Source of the DNA: Enterobacter mori
GTDB taxonomy: Bacteria; Pseudomonadota; Gammaproteobacteria; Enterobacterales; Enterobacteriaceae
Direction of reading: 5' to 3'
Assembly: GCF_025244905.1 (NCBI RefSeq)
Contig: NZ_CP104285.1
Location: 1,054,001 to 1,118,000, forward strand
DNA: 64,000 bases
Shown: in pieces, positions 33,762 through 46,163 of the stretch
How positions within the stretch are numbered: position 1 is the stretch's first letter
How the letters are laid out: each line of letters starts with the position of its first letter
The notes under the pieces: model-generated
What the model was told of the DNA's origin: nothing
Databases searched by the model: none
What the model saw: only the letters and a program-made list of their open reading frames with translations
Translations under genes and position numbers: made by a program

Positions 33762-34433
33762 ATGAACGATCTAAAAAAACTTTTGCATATCAGGGATGTT
33801 GGATTCAGGGTGGGGGGAAACACGATCCTTCGACATGTCGATTTTTGTCTTTCACCGGGCGAATTCAAACTGATCGCCGGTCCGTCAGGCTGTGGCAAAA
33901 GTACGTTGCTGAAAATAGTGGCTTCGCTGTTGAGCCCAACGGAGGGAGCAATACTTTTTGAAGGGAAGGATATTGCCACACTTTCACCAGAACGCTATCG
34001 GCAGCAAGTCTCTTATTGCGTGCAAACGCCAACGCTTTTTGGCGATACGGTTTATGACAACCTGATTTTCCCGTGGAAAATCCGCAGCAAAACCCCAGAG
34101 CCGGAAAAGTTTATCACCGATTTGGCGCAATTTGGCCTGCCGCCGGAGACCCTGACGAAATCCATTAACACCTTGTCCGGAGGGGAAAAACAGCGCGTGT
34201 CGCTGATCCGCAACCTGCAGTTCTTGCCGAAGGTGTTGCTTCTCGACGAGATCACCAGCGCGCTGGATGACGCGAACAAACGCAACGTCAACGACATTAT
34301 TCATCGCTACACCCGCGAGCAGAATATTGCCGTGCTGTGGGTAACGCATGATTCAAACGAAATAAGCCATGCGGATGATGTCATTACCCTTCAACCACAG
34401 GGCGGAAAAATGCAGGAGGCAGACCGTGGGTGA
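33762..34433 (+). CDS. fetA: FetA, ABC transporter ATPase (iron homeostasis)
   Basis: 223 residues. ABC ATPase with Walker A GPSGCGKST near 45, signature LSGGEKQRVSL and Walker B VLLLDEITSALD; the D-loop and switch His (WVTHDSNE) follow. With FetB it forms a transporter that in E. coli raises resistance to peroxide stress in iron-overloaded cells, probably by iron export. GGAAGCGAA precedes the start. The 3' end overlaps fetB by 8 bp. Confidence 0.94.
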   Translation: MNDLKKLLHIRDVGFRVGGNTILRHVDFCLSPGEFKLIAGPSGCGKSTLLKIVASLLSPTEGAILFEGKDIATLSPERYRQQVSYCVQTPTLFGDTVYDNLIFPWKIRSKTPEPEKFITDLAQFGLPPETLTKSINTLSGGEKQRVSLIRNLQFLPKVLLLDEITSALDDANKRNVNDIIHRYTREQNIAVLWVTHDSNEISHADDVITLQPQGGKMQEADRG

Positions 34434-35208
34434 ACATAATATTACCAATGAATCCCTGGCGTTTTCGATGGTGCTGGTATTGATTGCGATTGTGGTCAGC
34501 TACCGGGAAAAGCTAGGGCTGGAAAAAGACATTCTGTGGAGTATTTGCCGCGCGGTGATTCAGCTCATCATCGTTGGCTATGTGCTGAAGTACATTTTCA
34601 ACGTCAACCATGCGGTACTGACCCTGCTGATGGTGCTGTTTATCTGCTTCAATGCCGCGTGGAATGCGCAAAAGCGCAGCAAGTATATCGATAAAGCATT
34701 CATCTCTTCGTATATCGCCATCACGACCGGTACGGCGCTCACGCTGGCGGTTCTGGTGCTGTCGGGTTCCATTGAATTCACACCCATGCAGGTGATCCCG
34801 ATTTCCGGCATGATTGCGGGGAACGCCATGGTTGCCGTGGGGCTGTGTTACAACAACCTCGGACAGCGTTTCAGCAGTGAACAGCAGCAGTTACAGGAGA
34901 AATTAAGCCTGGGGGCGACGCCTAAAGTAGCCTCGGCGCGGCTGATTCGTGAGAGCATTCGCTCGTCGCTGATCCCAACGGTAGATTCAGCCAAAACCGT
35001 GGGGCTGGTGAGTCTGCCGGGGATGATGTCGGGGCTGATATTTGCGGGGATCGATCCGGTAAAAGCGATTAAGTATCAGATTATGGTGACCTTTATGCTG
35101 CTCTCTACGGCAAGCCTGTCGACCATTATTGCCTGCTATTTAACCTACCGGAAGTTTTACAACTCGCGTCACCAACTGGTGGTGACGCAGTTGAAAAGGT
35201 CGGAATAA
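34426..35208 (+). CDS. fetB: FetB, ABC transporter permease (iron homeostasis)
   Basis: 260 residues (E. coli 259) from GTG 34426. The GTG follows GGAGG at an ideal distance and gives the family start (xHNITNESLAF); an upstream ATG frame would run deep into fetA. UPF0014-type permease with about seven helices and conserved motifs GNAMVAVGLCYNNL and LVSLPGMMSGLIFAG. The 8-bp overlap with fetA indicates coupling. A REP hairpin with a T-run follows the stop. Confidence 0.94.
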   Translation: MGEHNITNESLAFSMVLVLIAIVVSYREKLGLEKDILWSICRAVIQLIIVGYVLKYIFNVNHAVLTLLMVLFICFNAAWNAQKRSKYIDKAFISSYIAITTGTALTLAVLVLSGSIEFTPMQVIPISGMIAGNAMVAVGLCYNNLGQRFSSEQQQLQEKLSLGATPKVASARLIRESIRSSLIPTVDSAKTVGLVSLPGMMSGLIFAGIDPVKAIKYQIMVTFMLLSTASLSTIIACYLTYRKFYNSRHQLVVTQLKRSE

Positions 35209-35222
35209 ACCCTCTTTAGTAG

Positions 35223-35256
35223 GCCCGGTAAGCGTGAGCGCCACCGGGCATTTTTT
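35223..35256 (+). terminator. REP-like hairpin and terminator after fetB
   Basis: GCCCGGTAAGCGTGAGCGCC-ACCGGGC is a single REP-type palindrome followed by ATTTTTT. It lies 14 bp after the fetB stop and just before the end of convergent cnoX, and fits a rho-independent terminator derived from a REP. Confidence 0.8.
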
Positions 35257-35257
35257 A

Positions 35258-36969
<1,712 letters not shown>

Positions 36970-36980
<11 letters not shown>

Positions 36981-37593
36981 GTTTAACTAAAGGAGCCAGC
37001 CGGGTTGCCATCCAGTCGGCAATAAACGACTGTGCATCGCGATTGGGATGAATACCGTCGTCTTGCATCCATTGGGGTTTCAGATAGACCTCTTCCATGA
37101 AAAATGGCAGTAGGGGAATATCAAACTCTTTGGCAAGCTTAGGGTAGATCGCGCTAAAGGCTTCATTATACCGACGGCCGTAGTTAGCCGGCAGGCGAAT
37201 TTGCATCAGCAACGGCTGGGCGTTCGCCGCTTTGATCTCCTGCAAAATGGTACGCAGGGTTTGCTCGGTTTGCTGAGGCTGGAAGCCGCGCAGGCCATCA
37301 TTACCCCCCAGTTCGACCAGCACCCAGCGCGGCTGATGCTGTTTGAGTAGCGCGGGAAGGCGCGAAAGCCCCTGCTGTGAGGTATCGCCGCTGATGCTGC
37401 CGTTGACGACGGACGTTTGGGTCTGCCATTTGTCATTGAGTAATGCGGGCCAGGCCGCGCTGGCCGCCATGCGATAGCCTGCGCTCAGGCTGTCGCCCAG
37501 AATCAGTAACGTGTCCGCAGCCGCCGCGCGGAAGGTCATCAGAATCAAAAAAAGGAAGGGCAAATGCCAGCGGAAAACAGTGTTGAAGTTCAT
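36970..37593 (-). CDS. tesA: TesA, periplasmic acyl-CoA thioesterase I / lysophospholipase L1
   Basis: 207 residues. Signal peptide 1-26 (FRWHLPFLFLILMTFRAAAA). SGNH hydrolase: GDSLSAGY with the nucleophile Ser, Gly in SISGDTS, GGNDGLRG, and the catalytic Asp/His in DGIHPN. It hydrolyses acyl-CoAs, esters and lysophospholipids. ATG 37593 gives the conserved MNFNTVFRWH start. The start region overlaps the divergent ybbA start by 30 bp, as in E. coli, so the promoters of the two genes lie inside each other's coding sequence. Confidence 0.96.
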
Positions 37594-38250
37594 CGTCTTA
37601 AGAAGTCCGTCGGTCAGGGAGAACACGAGCTGTCCATCCTCACCGGAGTTGAACTCGTTGTCAAACGCGCCGAAACCATCGCGCTGATCGGTGAATCCGG
37701 CTCAGGGAAGTCCACGCTGCTGGCAATTCTGGCCGGGCTGGATGACGGCAGCAGTGGGGAGGTCCACCTGGTCGGGCAGCCGTTGCACCAGCTGGATGAA
37801 GAAGCGCGCGCCGCGTTGCGCGCTCGCCATATCGGCTTTGTCTTCCAGTCCTTCATGCTGATCCCGACGCTGAACGCGCTGGAAAACGTTGAGCTGCCGG
37901 GGCTGCTGCGCGGTGAAAATACCCGTGAAAGTCGCGAACACGCCAAAGCCCTGCTGGAACAGCTGGGGCTGGGCAAACGCCTTGACCACCTCCCGGCACA
38001 GCTTTCGGGCGGTGAGCAGCAGCGCGTGGCGCTGGCGCGCGCGTTTAACGGTCGCCCGGAAGTGCTGTTTGCCGATGAACCCACCGGTAACCTTGATCGT
38101 AAAACCGGGGACAAGATTGCCGATCTGCTGTTTTCGCTCAACCGTGAACACGGCACCACGCTGATTCTGGTGACGCACGATCCGCAGCTGGCCGCCCGCT
38201 GCGACCGCCGCCTGCGCCTGGTAAACGGTATTCTTCAGGAGGAAGCATGA
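37564..38250 (+). CDS. ybbA: YbbA, MacB-type ABC transporter ATPase
   Basis: 228 residues, as in E. coli. Walker A GESGSGKST, signature LSGGEQQRVAL, Walker B VLFADEPTGNLD. Belongs to the LolD/MacB-like mechanotransmitter class that works without transporting through the membrane. With the permease YbbP it forms a complex that in E. coli is proposed to help the neighbouring TesA, but the substrate is uncertain. Stop overlaps the ybbP start (ATGA, 38247-38250). Confidence 0.94.
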   Translation: MPAENSVEVHRLKKSVGQGEHELSILTGVELVVKRAETIALIGESGSGKSTLLAILAGLDDGSSGEVHLVGQPLHQLDEEARAALRARHIGFVFQSFMLIPTLNALENVELPGLLRGENTRESREHAKALLEQLGLGKRLDHLPAQLSGGEQQRVALARAFNGRPEVLFADEPTGNLDRKTGDKIADLLFSLNREHGTTLILVTHDPQLAARCDRRLRLVNGILQEEA

Positions 38251-40661
38251 TTGCCCGCTGGTTCTGGCGCGAGTGGCGCTCGCCCTCGCTGCTGATTGTC
38301 TGGCTGGCGTTAAGCCTGGCGGTGGCCTGCGTGCTGGCGCTCGGCAGCGTCAGTGACCGTATGGAAAAAGGGCTCAGCCAGCAAAGCCGGGAATTTATGG
38401 CGGGGGACAGGGCGCTGCAAAGTTCGCGCGCGGTTCCGCCTGGCTGGATTGAAGAAGCGCGCAAAATTGGGCTGAAGGTGGGCGAGCAGATAAGCTTCCA
38501 GACCATGACCTTCGCAGGCGACACGCCGCAGCTGGCCAGCGTCAAAGCCGTCGATGATATCTACCCGATGTACGGTGAACTGGAGACCCGTCCGGCGGGA
38601 TTAACACCCGCGCCAGGCACGGTACTGCTGGCACCGCGTCTGATGGCGCTGCTGAACCTGAAAACGGGTGACAGCATCGACGTCGGCGACGCGACGCTCA
38701 GGATTGCGGGAGAAGTGGTACAGGAGCCGGATTCCGGCTTTAACCCGTTCCAGCTTGCGCCGCGTTTGATGATGAATACCGCTGACGTGGCGAAAACCAA
38801 CGCCGTGCAGCCGGGCAGCCGCGTCACCTGGCGCTACAAGTTTGGCGGCACGCCTGCGCAGCTTGATACGTATGAAAAATGGCTCCTGCCGCAGCTTAAG
38901 CCGGAGCACCGCTGGTACGGGCTGGAGCAGGACGAAGGGGCGCTCGGCAAATCCCTTGAACGTTCTCAGCAGTTCCTGTTGCTCTCGGCGCTGTTAACCC
39001 TGCTGCTGGCCATTGCGGCGGTTGCCGTGGCGATGGGGCACTACTGCCGCAGCCGCTACGACCTGGTGGCGATCCTCAAAACCCTCGGCGCGGGCCGGGC
39101 GCAGCTGCGCAAGCTGATCGTCGGCCAGTGGCTGATGGTGCTGGCGCTGTCTGCCATCACCGGTGGGGCCATCGGGCTGCTGTTTGAGAAGCTGCTGATG
39201 GTGCTGCTAAAGCCGGTGCTGCCTGCCGCACTGCCGCCCGCCAGCCTCTGGCCGTGGCTATGGGCAATCGGCGCGATGACGGTGATTTCGCTGCTGGTAG
39301 GGCTACGCCCGTACCGGCTGCTGCTCGCGACGCAGCCGCTGCGCGTGCTGCGTCAGGACGTGGTCGCCAGCGTCTGTCCGCTGAAGTTTTATCTGCCGGT
39401 CATTTTTGCCGTGGCGGTTGGGCTGCTGGCCTGGCTGATGGGGGGCAGCACGCTGCTGTGGGCCGTGCTGGCGGGGGCTGTGGTGCTGGCGCTGCTGTGC
39501 GGCGTGTTGGGCTGGCTGTTGCTCAACGTGCTGAGAAGGCTGACGGTCAAGTCGTTGCCCGTGAGGCTGGCGGTCAACCGTCTGCTGCATCAGCCGTGGT
39601 CCACGCTCAGCCAGCTGTCGGCGTTTTCGCTGTCGTTTATGCTGCTGGCGCTGCTTTTAGTGCTGCGTGGCGATCTGCTGGATCGCTGGCAGCAGCAGCT
39701 TCCGCCGGAAAGCCCGAACTATTTCCTGATCAACATTGCCCCCGAACAGGTGACGTCGCTGAAGGGCTTCCTGTCGGAGCATCACATTATTCCTGAGTCG
39801 TTTTATCCCATCGTTCGCGCGCGCCTGACGCAGATCAACGGCCAGCCGACGGAGGGAAATAAAGATGAGTCGCTTAACCGCGAGCTGAACCTGACCTGGC
39901 AGGATAAACGTCCTGACCATAACCCGATTACTGCCGGAACCTGGCCGCCGAAAGCGGGGGAGGTATCGATGGAAGAGGGGCTGGCGACGCGCCTGAACGT
40001 GAAGCTCGGGGACAGCGTGACGTTTACCGGTGATACGCAGGACTTCAGCGCCAAAGTGACCAGCCTGCGCAAGGTGGACTGGGAGAGCCTGCGACCGAAC
40101 TTCTTCTTCATCTTCCCGGCAGGTGCGCTGGACGGTCAGCCGCAGAGCTGGCTCACCAGCTTCCGCTGGGAGAACGGTAACGGCATGCTGACCCAGCTTA
40201 ACCGGGAATTCCCGACGGTCAGCCTGCTGGATATCGGCGCGATCCTGAAGCAGGTTGGGCAGGTGCTGGAGCAGGTGAGCCGCGCGCTGGAGGTGATGGT
40301 GGTGCTGGTGACAATCTGCGGCGTCCTGCTGTTGCTGGCGCAGGTGCAGGTTGGCATGCGCCAGCGCCATCAGGAACTGGTGGTCTATCGCACGCTGGGT
40401 GCCAGCAAGCGCCTGTTACGCGCCACGCTCTGGAGTGAGTTTGCCCTGCTGGGGCTGGTGGCCGGTCTGGTGGCGGCGATAGGCGCGGAGACCGCGCTGG
40501 CGGTGCTGCAGACAAAGGTGTTCGACTTCCCGTGGGAGCCTGACTGGCGGCTGTGGTTGACGCTGCCCCTCTGCGGCGCAGTGCTGCTTTCACTCTGTGG
40601 CGGCTGGCTCGGTACGCGGTTATTAAAAGGCAAAGCGCTGTTCCGCCAGTTTGCGAGTTAG
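38247..40661 (+). CDS. ybbP: YbbP, FtsX-type ABC permease
   Basis: 804 residues, the E. coli length. One N-terminal helix (LLIVWLALSLAVACVLALGS), a large periplasmic region, then FtsX/MacB-type four-helix units around 245-350, about 375-480 and the C-terminal 130 residues (VYRTLGASKRLLRATLWSEF). Coupled to ybbA by a 4-bp overlap; the pair is a type VII-like exporter or mechanotransmission complex of unproven substrate. The next E. coli K-12 gene would be rhsD; here a hairpin and a porin follow. Confidence 0.94.
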   Translation: MIARWFWREWRSPSLLIVWLALSLAVACVLALGSVSDRMEKGLSQQSREFMAGDRALQSSRAVPPGWIEEARKIGLKVGEQISFQTMTFAGDTPQLASVKAVDDIYPMYGELETRPAGLTPAPGTVLLAPRLMALLNLKTGDSIDVGDATLRIAGEVVQEPDSGFNPFQLAPRLMMNTADVAKTNAVQPGSRVTWRYKFGGTPAQLDTYEKWLLPQLKPEHRWYGLEQDEGALGKSLERSQQFLLLSALLTLLLAIAAVAVAMGHYCRSRYDLVAILKTLGAGRAQLRKLIVGQWLMVLALSAITGGAIGLLFEKLLMVLLKPVLPAALPPASLWPWLWAIGAMTVISLLVGLRPYRLLLATQPLRVLRQDVVASVCPLKFYLPVIFAVAVGLLAWLMGGSTLLWAVLAGAVVLALLCGVLGWLLLNVLRRLTVKSLPVRLAVNRLLHQPWSTLSQLSAFSLSFMLLALLLVLRGDLLDRWQQQLPPESPNYFLINIAPEQVTSLKGFLSEHHIIPESFYPIVRARLTQINGQPTEGNKDESLNRELNLTWQDKRPDHNPITAGTWPPKAGEVSMEEGLATRLNVKLGDSVTFTGDTQDFSAKVTSLRKVDWESLRPNFFFIFPAGALDGQPQSWLTSFRWENGNGMLTQLNREFPTVSLLDIGAILKQVGQVLEQVSRALEVMVVLVTICGVLLLLAQVQVGMRQRHQELVVYRTLGASKRLLRATLWSEFALLGLVAGLVAAIGAETALAVLQTKVFDFPWEPDWRLWLTLPLCGAVLLSLCGGWLGTRLLKGKALFRQFAS

Positions 40662-40675
40662 TTCACTTACGTGAT

Positions 40676-40709
40676 GATTGTGCACCGGTTTATATGCTGG
40701 TGCGCAATC
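40676..40709. repeat. long imperfect hairpin between ybbP and the porin gene
   Basis: GATTGTGCACC-(12 nt)-GGTGCGCAATC: an 11-bp stem with a single G-T wobble. It starts 14 bp after ybbP. There is no following T-run, so it is not a classical terminator; it could be a 3'-end structure or a dyad operator for the porin, whose start is 135 bp downstream. Confidence 0.5.
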
Positions 40710-40843
40710 ACTTAATAGCACAAAACGATAATAACCACTTGTTTAGTGGCACAAAACATTAAAAACCCACCGACACAGCCCGCTTATTTCCAGTTAATAT
40801 TCACCTGCTAAATATTTAGCGGCGTGTCTATCAAGGAAAAATA

Positions 40844-41989
40844 ATGACAATAAAAAAATCAGCGCTGGCGGTAACGATCGGCGCAGCAGTGGCATTGACG
40901 TCCTTCGCTTCTCAGGCGGAAATCACGGTTCTTAAGCAAGACCCACAGGCAGGCAACCCGCTGAGCCGCCTGAACTTCACCGTTGGCGGCAGTATTCGTC
41001 CGCAGTTCCAGAACATGACCGGCGACGACGGTAAAAACAGCTATAAGCGTAACGGCTTTGACGGCGGCACCCGCTTCCGTTTCGCGGCAGATTACTACCT
41101 GTTCGATGACATCAGCTGGATCAGCTACTACGAGCTGGGTGTGAACATTCCGGCGCAGTTCAACTGGGATAACCACTACGCCGATGGTGCGCACGACACG
41201 TCTCGTCGTATGCTCTATACCGGTCTGAAGAGCGACACCTGGGGTACGCTGACCTTCGGTCAACAGAACAGCGTTTACTATGATGTGGTGGGCGCGAAAA
41301 CCGATATCTGGGACTACGACATGATCGGCCAGGCACCGGGCAACGGCATCAACGGCGACTACGACGGTTCTTATCGCTCACGCCAGATGCTGAAATATAA
41401 GAAAACCGTGGGCGATGCAGACATCTACGCCTCTTACCTGTTTGAAGACAGCGAATACCTGCCGGGTAACGGCCTGCGCTACAAGCGTAAAGGCGGCGGC
41501 TCGCTCGGTCTGGATTATCACCTGACTACCGATCTGACCTGGGGCGCAGCGTGGAACTACACCCGCGCGGACATGCGTAACCCGGACAACGGCGACAGCA
41601 AATCCTACGACCAGAATATTGTCGGTACCGCGCTGAGCTGGACGCCGGACAACTGGACTTTCTCCGCTGGCGGCGGCTGGTACCAAAACTTCCTGACCAC
41701 CAAAAAAGTGTCGGTTAACGACTACTTCGCCGGTGATGCATGGGGTATTGAATACTTTGCGGGCTACACGTTCCCAATCGGTCAGTATGCGGTGAAATCC
41801 ATCCAGCCTTACTTCATGGGCGACCGCATTGAGTACGTGAACGGCCGTAACTACCAGCGCATCGACAACGGCGTGGGTATCAGCTTCCAGCTGGATTACG
41901 GTTTCCGCGTGGATTACGAACACGTGTTCACTTCCAGCACCGACAACCTGGGCGACATGAACCTGGTGCGTCTGCGTTACGACTTCTAA
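40844..41989 (+). CDS. outer-membrane porin, Gram-negative porin superfamily
   Basis: 381 residues. A signal peptide of about 25 residues (MTIKKSALAVTIGAAVALTS...ASQA) is followed by amphipathic beta strands of a 16-stranded-type barrel: FTVGGSIRPQFQ, YELGVNIPAQF, LTFGQQNSVYYDVVG. The last strand ends in aromatic Phe (MNLVRLRYDF), the BAM recognition signal. AAGGA precedes the ATG. It is not OmpC, OmpF or a maltoporin by its start. Substrate unknown. It occupies the site after ybbP where E. coli has unrelated genes, so it is part of the lineage-variable segment. No ChiX complementarity was seen in its leader. Confidence 0.85.
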   Translation: MTIKKSALAVTIGAAVALTSFASQAEITVLKQDPQAGNPLSRLNFTVGGSIRPQFQNMTGDDGKNSYKRNGFDGGTRFRFAADYYLFDDISWISYYELGVNIPAQFNWDNHYADGAHDTSRRMLYTGLKSDTWGTLTFGQQNSVYYDVVGAKTDIWDYDMIGQAPGNGINGDYDGSYRSRQMLKYKKTVGDADIYASYLFEDSEYLPGNGLRYKRKGGGSLGLDYHLTTDLTWGAAWNYTRADMRNPDNGDSKSYDQNIVGTALSWTPDNWTFSAGGGWYQNFLTTKKVSVNDYFAGDAWGIEYFAGYTFPIGQYAVKSIQPYFMGDRIEYVNGRNYQRIDNGVGISFQLDYGFRVDYEHVFTSSTDNLGDMNLVRLRYDF

Positions 41990-41999
41990 GCGGTCTGTT

Positions 42000-42029
42000 C
42001 CCCGGTGGCGCTGCGCTTACCGGGGCTAC
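42000..42029. repeat. left REP of the BIME split by the IS110-family element
   Basis: CCCCGGTGGCGCTGCGCTTA-CCGGGGCTAC directly after the porin stop codon. Its partner REP is at 43231-43259. With the insertion removed, the two would be joined through GCGCATGTAGGCCGGGT, which recreates a normal BIME like those at 26744 and 49303. Confidence 0.9.
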
Positions 42030-42049
42030 AAAAGCGCATGTAGATACTG

Positions 42050-43213
<1,164 letters not shown>

Positions 43214-43230
43214 ACGGGAGGATAATACAA

Positions 43231-43259
43231 GGCCGGGTAAGGCGTAGCCGCCACCCGGC
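43231..43259. repeat. right REP of the BIME split by the IS110-family element
   Basis: GGCCGGGTAAGGCGTAGCCG-CCACCCGGC, the right half of the broken BIME, 5 bp beyond the selU stop. Its minus-strand sequence ACCCGGC-CT is the left target half recognised by the element's guide RNA. Confidence 0.9.
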
Positions 43260-43264
43260 TTTTT

Positions 43265-44335
43265 TCAGCGATTAAGCCACTCGGCAACGTCTTCAAACGT
43301 CCCGCGATACACAATCTTCTCCGCTTTTTTCTCCAGCTGATAGCCGTACATCGGGTCGTAATAGTCGTTCAGGAGCGGCACAAGCCAGCGGAAGTGCGCG
43401 TCCGTGCTGCCAGAGCGTTGCTGTTCCAACAGCGCGGAATCTAACAGAGCGGTGAATTCTGCATACCGCTGTAGCCCAAGACGGCGGCGAATGGCGAACA
43501 GGCCGTGGTGCAGATACGCGCTGTACTCCTTCCAGCCCGCTTCTTCACCGTAGGTAGCTGAAAAATCCGCCCACATATGGTCGAAATACTCTTCGCGCAG
43601 GCGCTCAAGACGAATTTCAAACGGATCTTCTACCACGACGATAGGCGCTTCAACCATGCGGTCGCGCAGGCACTCCGGCAGGTGGTTGGACCCAATCATC
43701 CGGCCTTCATCTTCCAGCACCCAGCGTGCGGCATCTTTCTTTAGCAGCTCGACGGCAAGGTGATTTTCAAAGCTGGCCTGGGACAGCTGCGGCGTGAGCG
43801 TACGGCCAAATGACGAACCGCGGTGGTGCGCCAGCCCTTCCAGATCAATGCCCTGTGCGTGCTGCTTCACCAGCAGGGTTTTACCGTTTCCGGTACAACC
43901 GCCGATAAGCACCATCGGCTTTTGTGACTGCTCGATGGTCACCTGAATCGCCGTCTGACGCAGGGCCTTATAGCCACCGCGGATCAGCGGGTAGTCGATG
44001 CCCGACTCTTTTAGCCAGGCCTGCGAGATATGTGAGCGCTGGCCGCCGCGCGCGCAGCAAAGATAGCCCTCAGGATGGGCAAGGCTGGCCTCGCGCCAGG
44101 CGTTGATGCGCGCCTCACGCGTGACGCCGTTCACCAGACGATGGCCGAGCGCCAGCGCTGCCTCGGGGCCCTGGCGTTTGTAGCAGGTGCCGACGGCGGC
44201 GCGCTCGTCGTCGTTCATTAAGGGCAGGTTAACTGCCGCAGGCATCGCGCCCTGGGCAAATTCGATCGGCGCGCGAACGTCGATTAAAGGGGTATCGGAC
44301 GCGAGGATCGCGCGATAGTCCGTTCCATCGTTCAT
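43265..44335 (-). CDS. selU: SelU/MnmH, tRNA 2-selenouridine synthase
   Basis: 356 residues from ATG 44335 ([20 protein letters not shown]); E. coli is 364. An N-terminal rhodanese domain carries the active-site cysteine in [14 protein letters not shown]-loop domain follows ([14 protein letters not shown]; here GN where E. coli has GC). It replaces S2 of 2-thiouridine at the tRNA wobble position with selenium via a geranylated intermediate. An upstream in-frame start adds 22 residues of no family resemblance. It ends at a broken BIME. Confidence 0.92.
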   Translation of the reverse strand: MNDGTDYRAILASDTPLIDVRAPIEFAQGAMPAAVNLPLMNDDERAAVGTCYKRQGPEAALALGHRLVNGVTREARINAWREASLAHPEGYLCCARGGQRSHISQAWLKESGIDYPLIRGGYKALRQTAIQVTIEQSQKPMVLIGGCTGNGKTLLVKQHAQGIDLEGLAHHRGSSFGRTLTPQLSQASFENHLAVELLKKDAARWVLEDEGRMIGSNHLPECLRDRMVEAPIVVVEDPFEIRLERLREEYFDHMWADFSATYGEEAGWKEYSAYLHHGLFAIRRRLGLQRYAEFTALLDSALLEQQRSGSTDAHFRWLVPLLNDYYDPMYGYQLEKKAEKIVYRGTFEDVAEWLNR

Positions 44336-44418
44336 GGTGATTCCAGAAGAAAACTGAGCTGCAATGGGCGGGGATTGTACGCCGGGGAAGGGGAAGGTCA
44401 ACTCCCCGGCGGGGATAC

Positions 44419-45486
44419 TTACTTCAGTTTTGACTGCGCCCAGACAATGCCGCTCGCATATTCCGGCGGCAGGAGAGGGATCATGGCTTCCAGGGTGGCG
44501 CTCAGGCGGTCCGTGTCGCTGTCGTTCAGGTTCAGGTGACCGACCTTACGACCCGCGCGAACCTCTTTGTCATACCAGTGCAGATGCACCAGCGGCAGCT
44601 TCAGCCAGTCGTAGTTCAGATCGGTGCCGATCAGGTTGATCATCACCGACGGGCTGTTCACCACCGGCTGCGGCAGCGGCAGGTCGGTAATCGCGCGCAG
44701 ATGCAGTTCGAACTGGCTGATGGACGCGCCGTTTTGCGTCCAGTGGCCGCTGTTGTGTACGCGCGGCGCAAGTTCGTTGATCAGCAGGCCGGACGGGGTG
44801 ATAAAGCACTCCATCGCCATCACGCCGACATAGCCCAGTTCGTGCATGATGGCAGAGAGCATCTCTTCTGCCTGCGCCTGCTGGTCAGCATTGGCGTGCG
44901 GGAAGGCCACGCTGGTGCGCAGAATGCCGTCCTGATGAAGGTTATGCGTTAGTGGATAAAAAACGGTGTGCCCGTCATGCCCGCGCGCGCCCACCAGCGA
45001 CACTTCGCCGCTGAAATTGATGCCCTGCTCAACGATGCACTCGCCGTAGCAGTCGTCCGGCAGCTCGGCGGTGTCGTCTGCGCGCAGGCGCCACTGGCCG
45101 CGGCCGTCGTAGCCGCCCACGCGACGCTTCACGATCGCCAGATCGCCCAGCATGGCGAAGACGTCATTCCACTCGCTTTTATCGGACAACAGCTGCCACG
45201 GCGCGGTCGGCAGACCGAGCTTGTCGAACAGCTGCTTTTGCGTCAGACGGTCGGCAATGATCGGGAACACGTCGCGGTTAACGAAAGCGTTGTGACGCGC
45301 CAGCTCGCGGGTCAGAGCGGTCTCCGGCCAGCGTTCAATCTCGGCGGTGATCACGCTCTGGTGAAACGGCACGGCTTCCGGTTCATCGTCCAGCCCGACG
45401 GGCCAGACGGCAATACCCAGCGGCTCACCGGCCTGACGCAGCATGCGGCCTAACTGGCCGTTACCGAGGACGCAGACCTGCTTCAT
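44419..45486 (-). CDS. purK: PurK, N5-carboxyaminoimidazole ribonucleotide synthase
   Basis: 355 residues (E. coli 355). An ATP-grasp enzyme that makes N5-CAIR from AIR, bicarbonate and ATP in purine synthesis. Conserved N-terminus [20 protein letters not shown] and the ATP-grasp segments [39 protein letters not shown]. The start overlaps the purE stop (ATGA, 45483-45486), so the purEK operon is translationally coupled. Confidence 0.97.
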   Translation of the reverse strand: MKQVCVLGNGQLGRMLRQAGEPLGIAVWPVGLDDEPEAVPFHQSVITAEIERWPETALTRELARHNAFVNRDVFPIIADRLTQKQLFDKLGLPTAPWQLLSDKSEWNDVFAMLGDLAIVKRRVGGYDGRGQWRLRADDTAELPDDCYGECIVEQGINFSGEVSLVGARGHDGHTVFYPLTHNLHQDGILRTSVAFPHANADQQAQAEEMLSAIMHELGYVGVMAMECFITPSGLLINELAPRVHNSGHWTQNGASISQFELHLRAITDLPLPQPVVNSPSVMINLIGTDLNYDWLKLPLVHLHWYDKEVRAGRKVGHLNLNDSDTDRLSATLEAMIPLLPPEYASGIVWAQSKLK

Positions 45487-45992
45487 GCCGCACCCCGCGG
45501 GTCCGGATTGTCCAGCACTTCGTCAGTCTGGGCTTTACGCCAGTCCGCCAGACGCTGATGCAATGCTTTATCGTGTGTCGCAAGAATTTGCGCTGCCAGC
45601 AGGGCTGCATTCGCCGCACCCGCTTTGCCAATCGCCAGCGTGCCGACAGGAATACCGCGCGGCATCTGGACGATGGAGTAGAGGCTATCCACGCCGCTTA
45701 ACGCGGCGCTTTGTACCGGGACGCCCAGAACCGGCACCAGGGTTTTGGCGGCAATCATGCCCGGCAGATGTGCTGCGCCGCCCGCACCGGCGATGATCAC
45801 CTCGTAACCATTCTCTTCGGCACTTTCGGCGAAGCTGAACAGTTTGTCCGGTGTACGGTGCGCGGAGACCACTTCAACGTGGTGCGGAACATTCAGGATT
45901 TCAAAGATTTCGGCGGCGAACTGCATGGTAGCCCAGTCGCTTTTGGACCCCATCACGATGGCGACACGCGCCGGATTATTGCGGGAAGACAT
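45483..45992 (-). CDS. purE: PurE, N5-CAIR mutase
   Basis: 169 residues, the E. coli length, from ATG 45992 (AGGAG upstream). It converts N5-CAIR to CAIR. Class I PurE signature: [24 protein letters not shown] with the catalytic His, [12 protein letters not shown]. First gene of purEK; a PurR operator sits about 70 bp upstream at 46064-46079. Confidence 0.97.
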   Translation of the reverse strand: MSSRNNPARVAIVMGSKSDWATMQFAAEIFEILNVPHHVEVVSAHRTPDKLFSFAESAEENGYEVIIAGAGGAAHLPGMIAAKTLVPVLGVPVQSAALSGVDSLYSIVQMPRGIPVGTLAIGKAGAANAALLAAQILATHDKALHQRLADWRKAQTDEVLDNPDPRGAA

Positions 45993-46063
45993 GCGTCTTA
46001 AAACTCCTGTGGTGCGAAACACACTGCTTTCGAGGGCACAGAGAATAGCATGTTATACGGGCA

Positions 46064-46079
46064 AGGAAAACGGTTGCGC
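46064..46079. promoter_or_regulatory. PurR operator upstream of purEK
   Basis: Minus-strand sequence GCGCAACCGTTTTCCT matches the 16-bp PurR consensus ACGCAAACGTTTGCGT at 11 positions and closely resembles the E. coli purE operator. Its placement just upstream of purE fits repression by PurR with hypoxanthine or guanine. Confidence 0.8.
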
Positions 46080-46120
46080 GGTTAAATCTTGAGCCGTTGT
46101 TGCCATCAATTCATAACAAA

Positions 46121-46148
46121 ACAGACCGCGTTCTGGCGGTCTGTTTTC
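46121..46148. terminator. bidirectional hairpin terminator upstream of purEK
   Basis: ACAGACCGC-gttctg-GCGGTCTGT followed by TTTT; A-rich on the other side (AACAAA). It ends the leftward transcript of the small DUF1471 gene (stop at 46164) and would also isolate the purEK promoter. Confidence 0.88.
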
Positions 46149-46163
46149 GTCAATCGGCAATGA

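Noticed and set aside
40844..41989. Porin as a ChiX target (chitoporin-like)
   Set aside because: The leader lacks a stretch complementary to the ChiX seed, and the protein does not start like ChiP.
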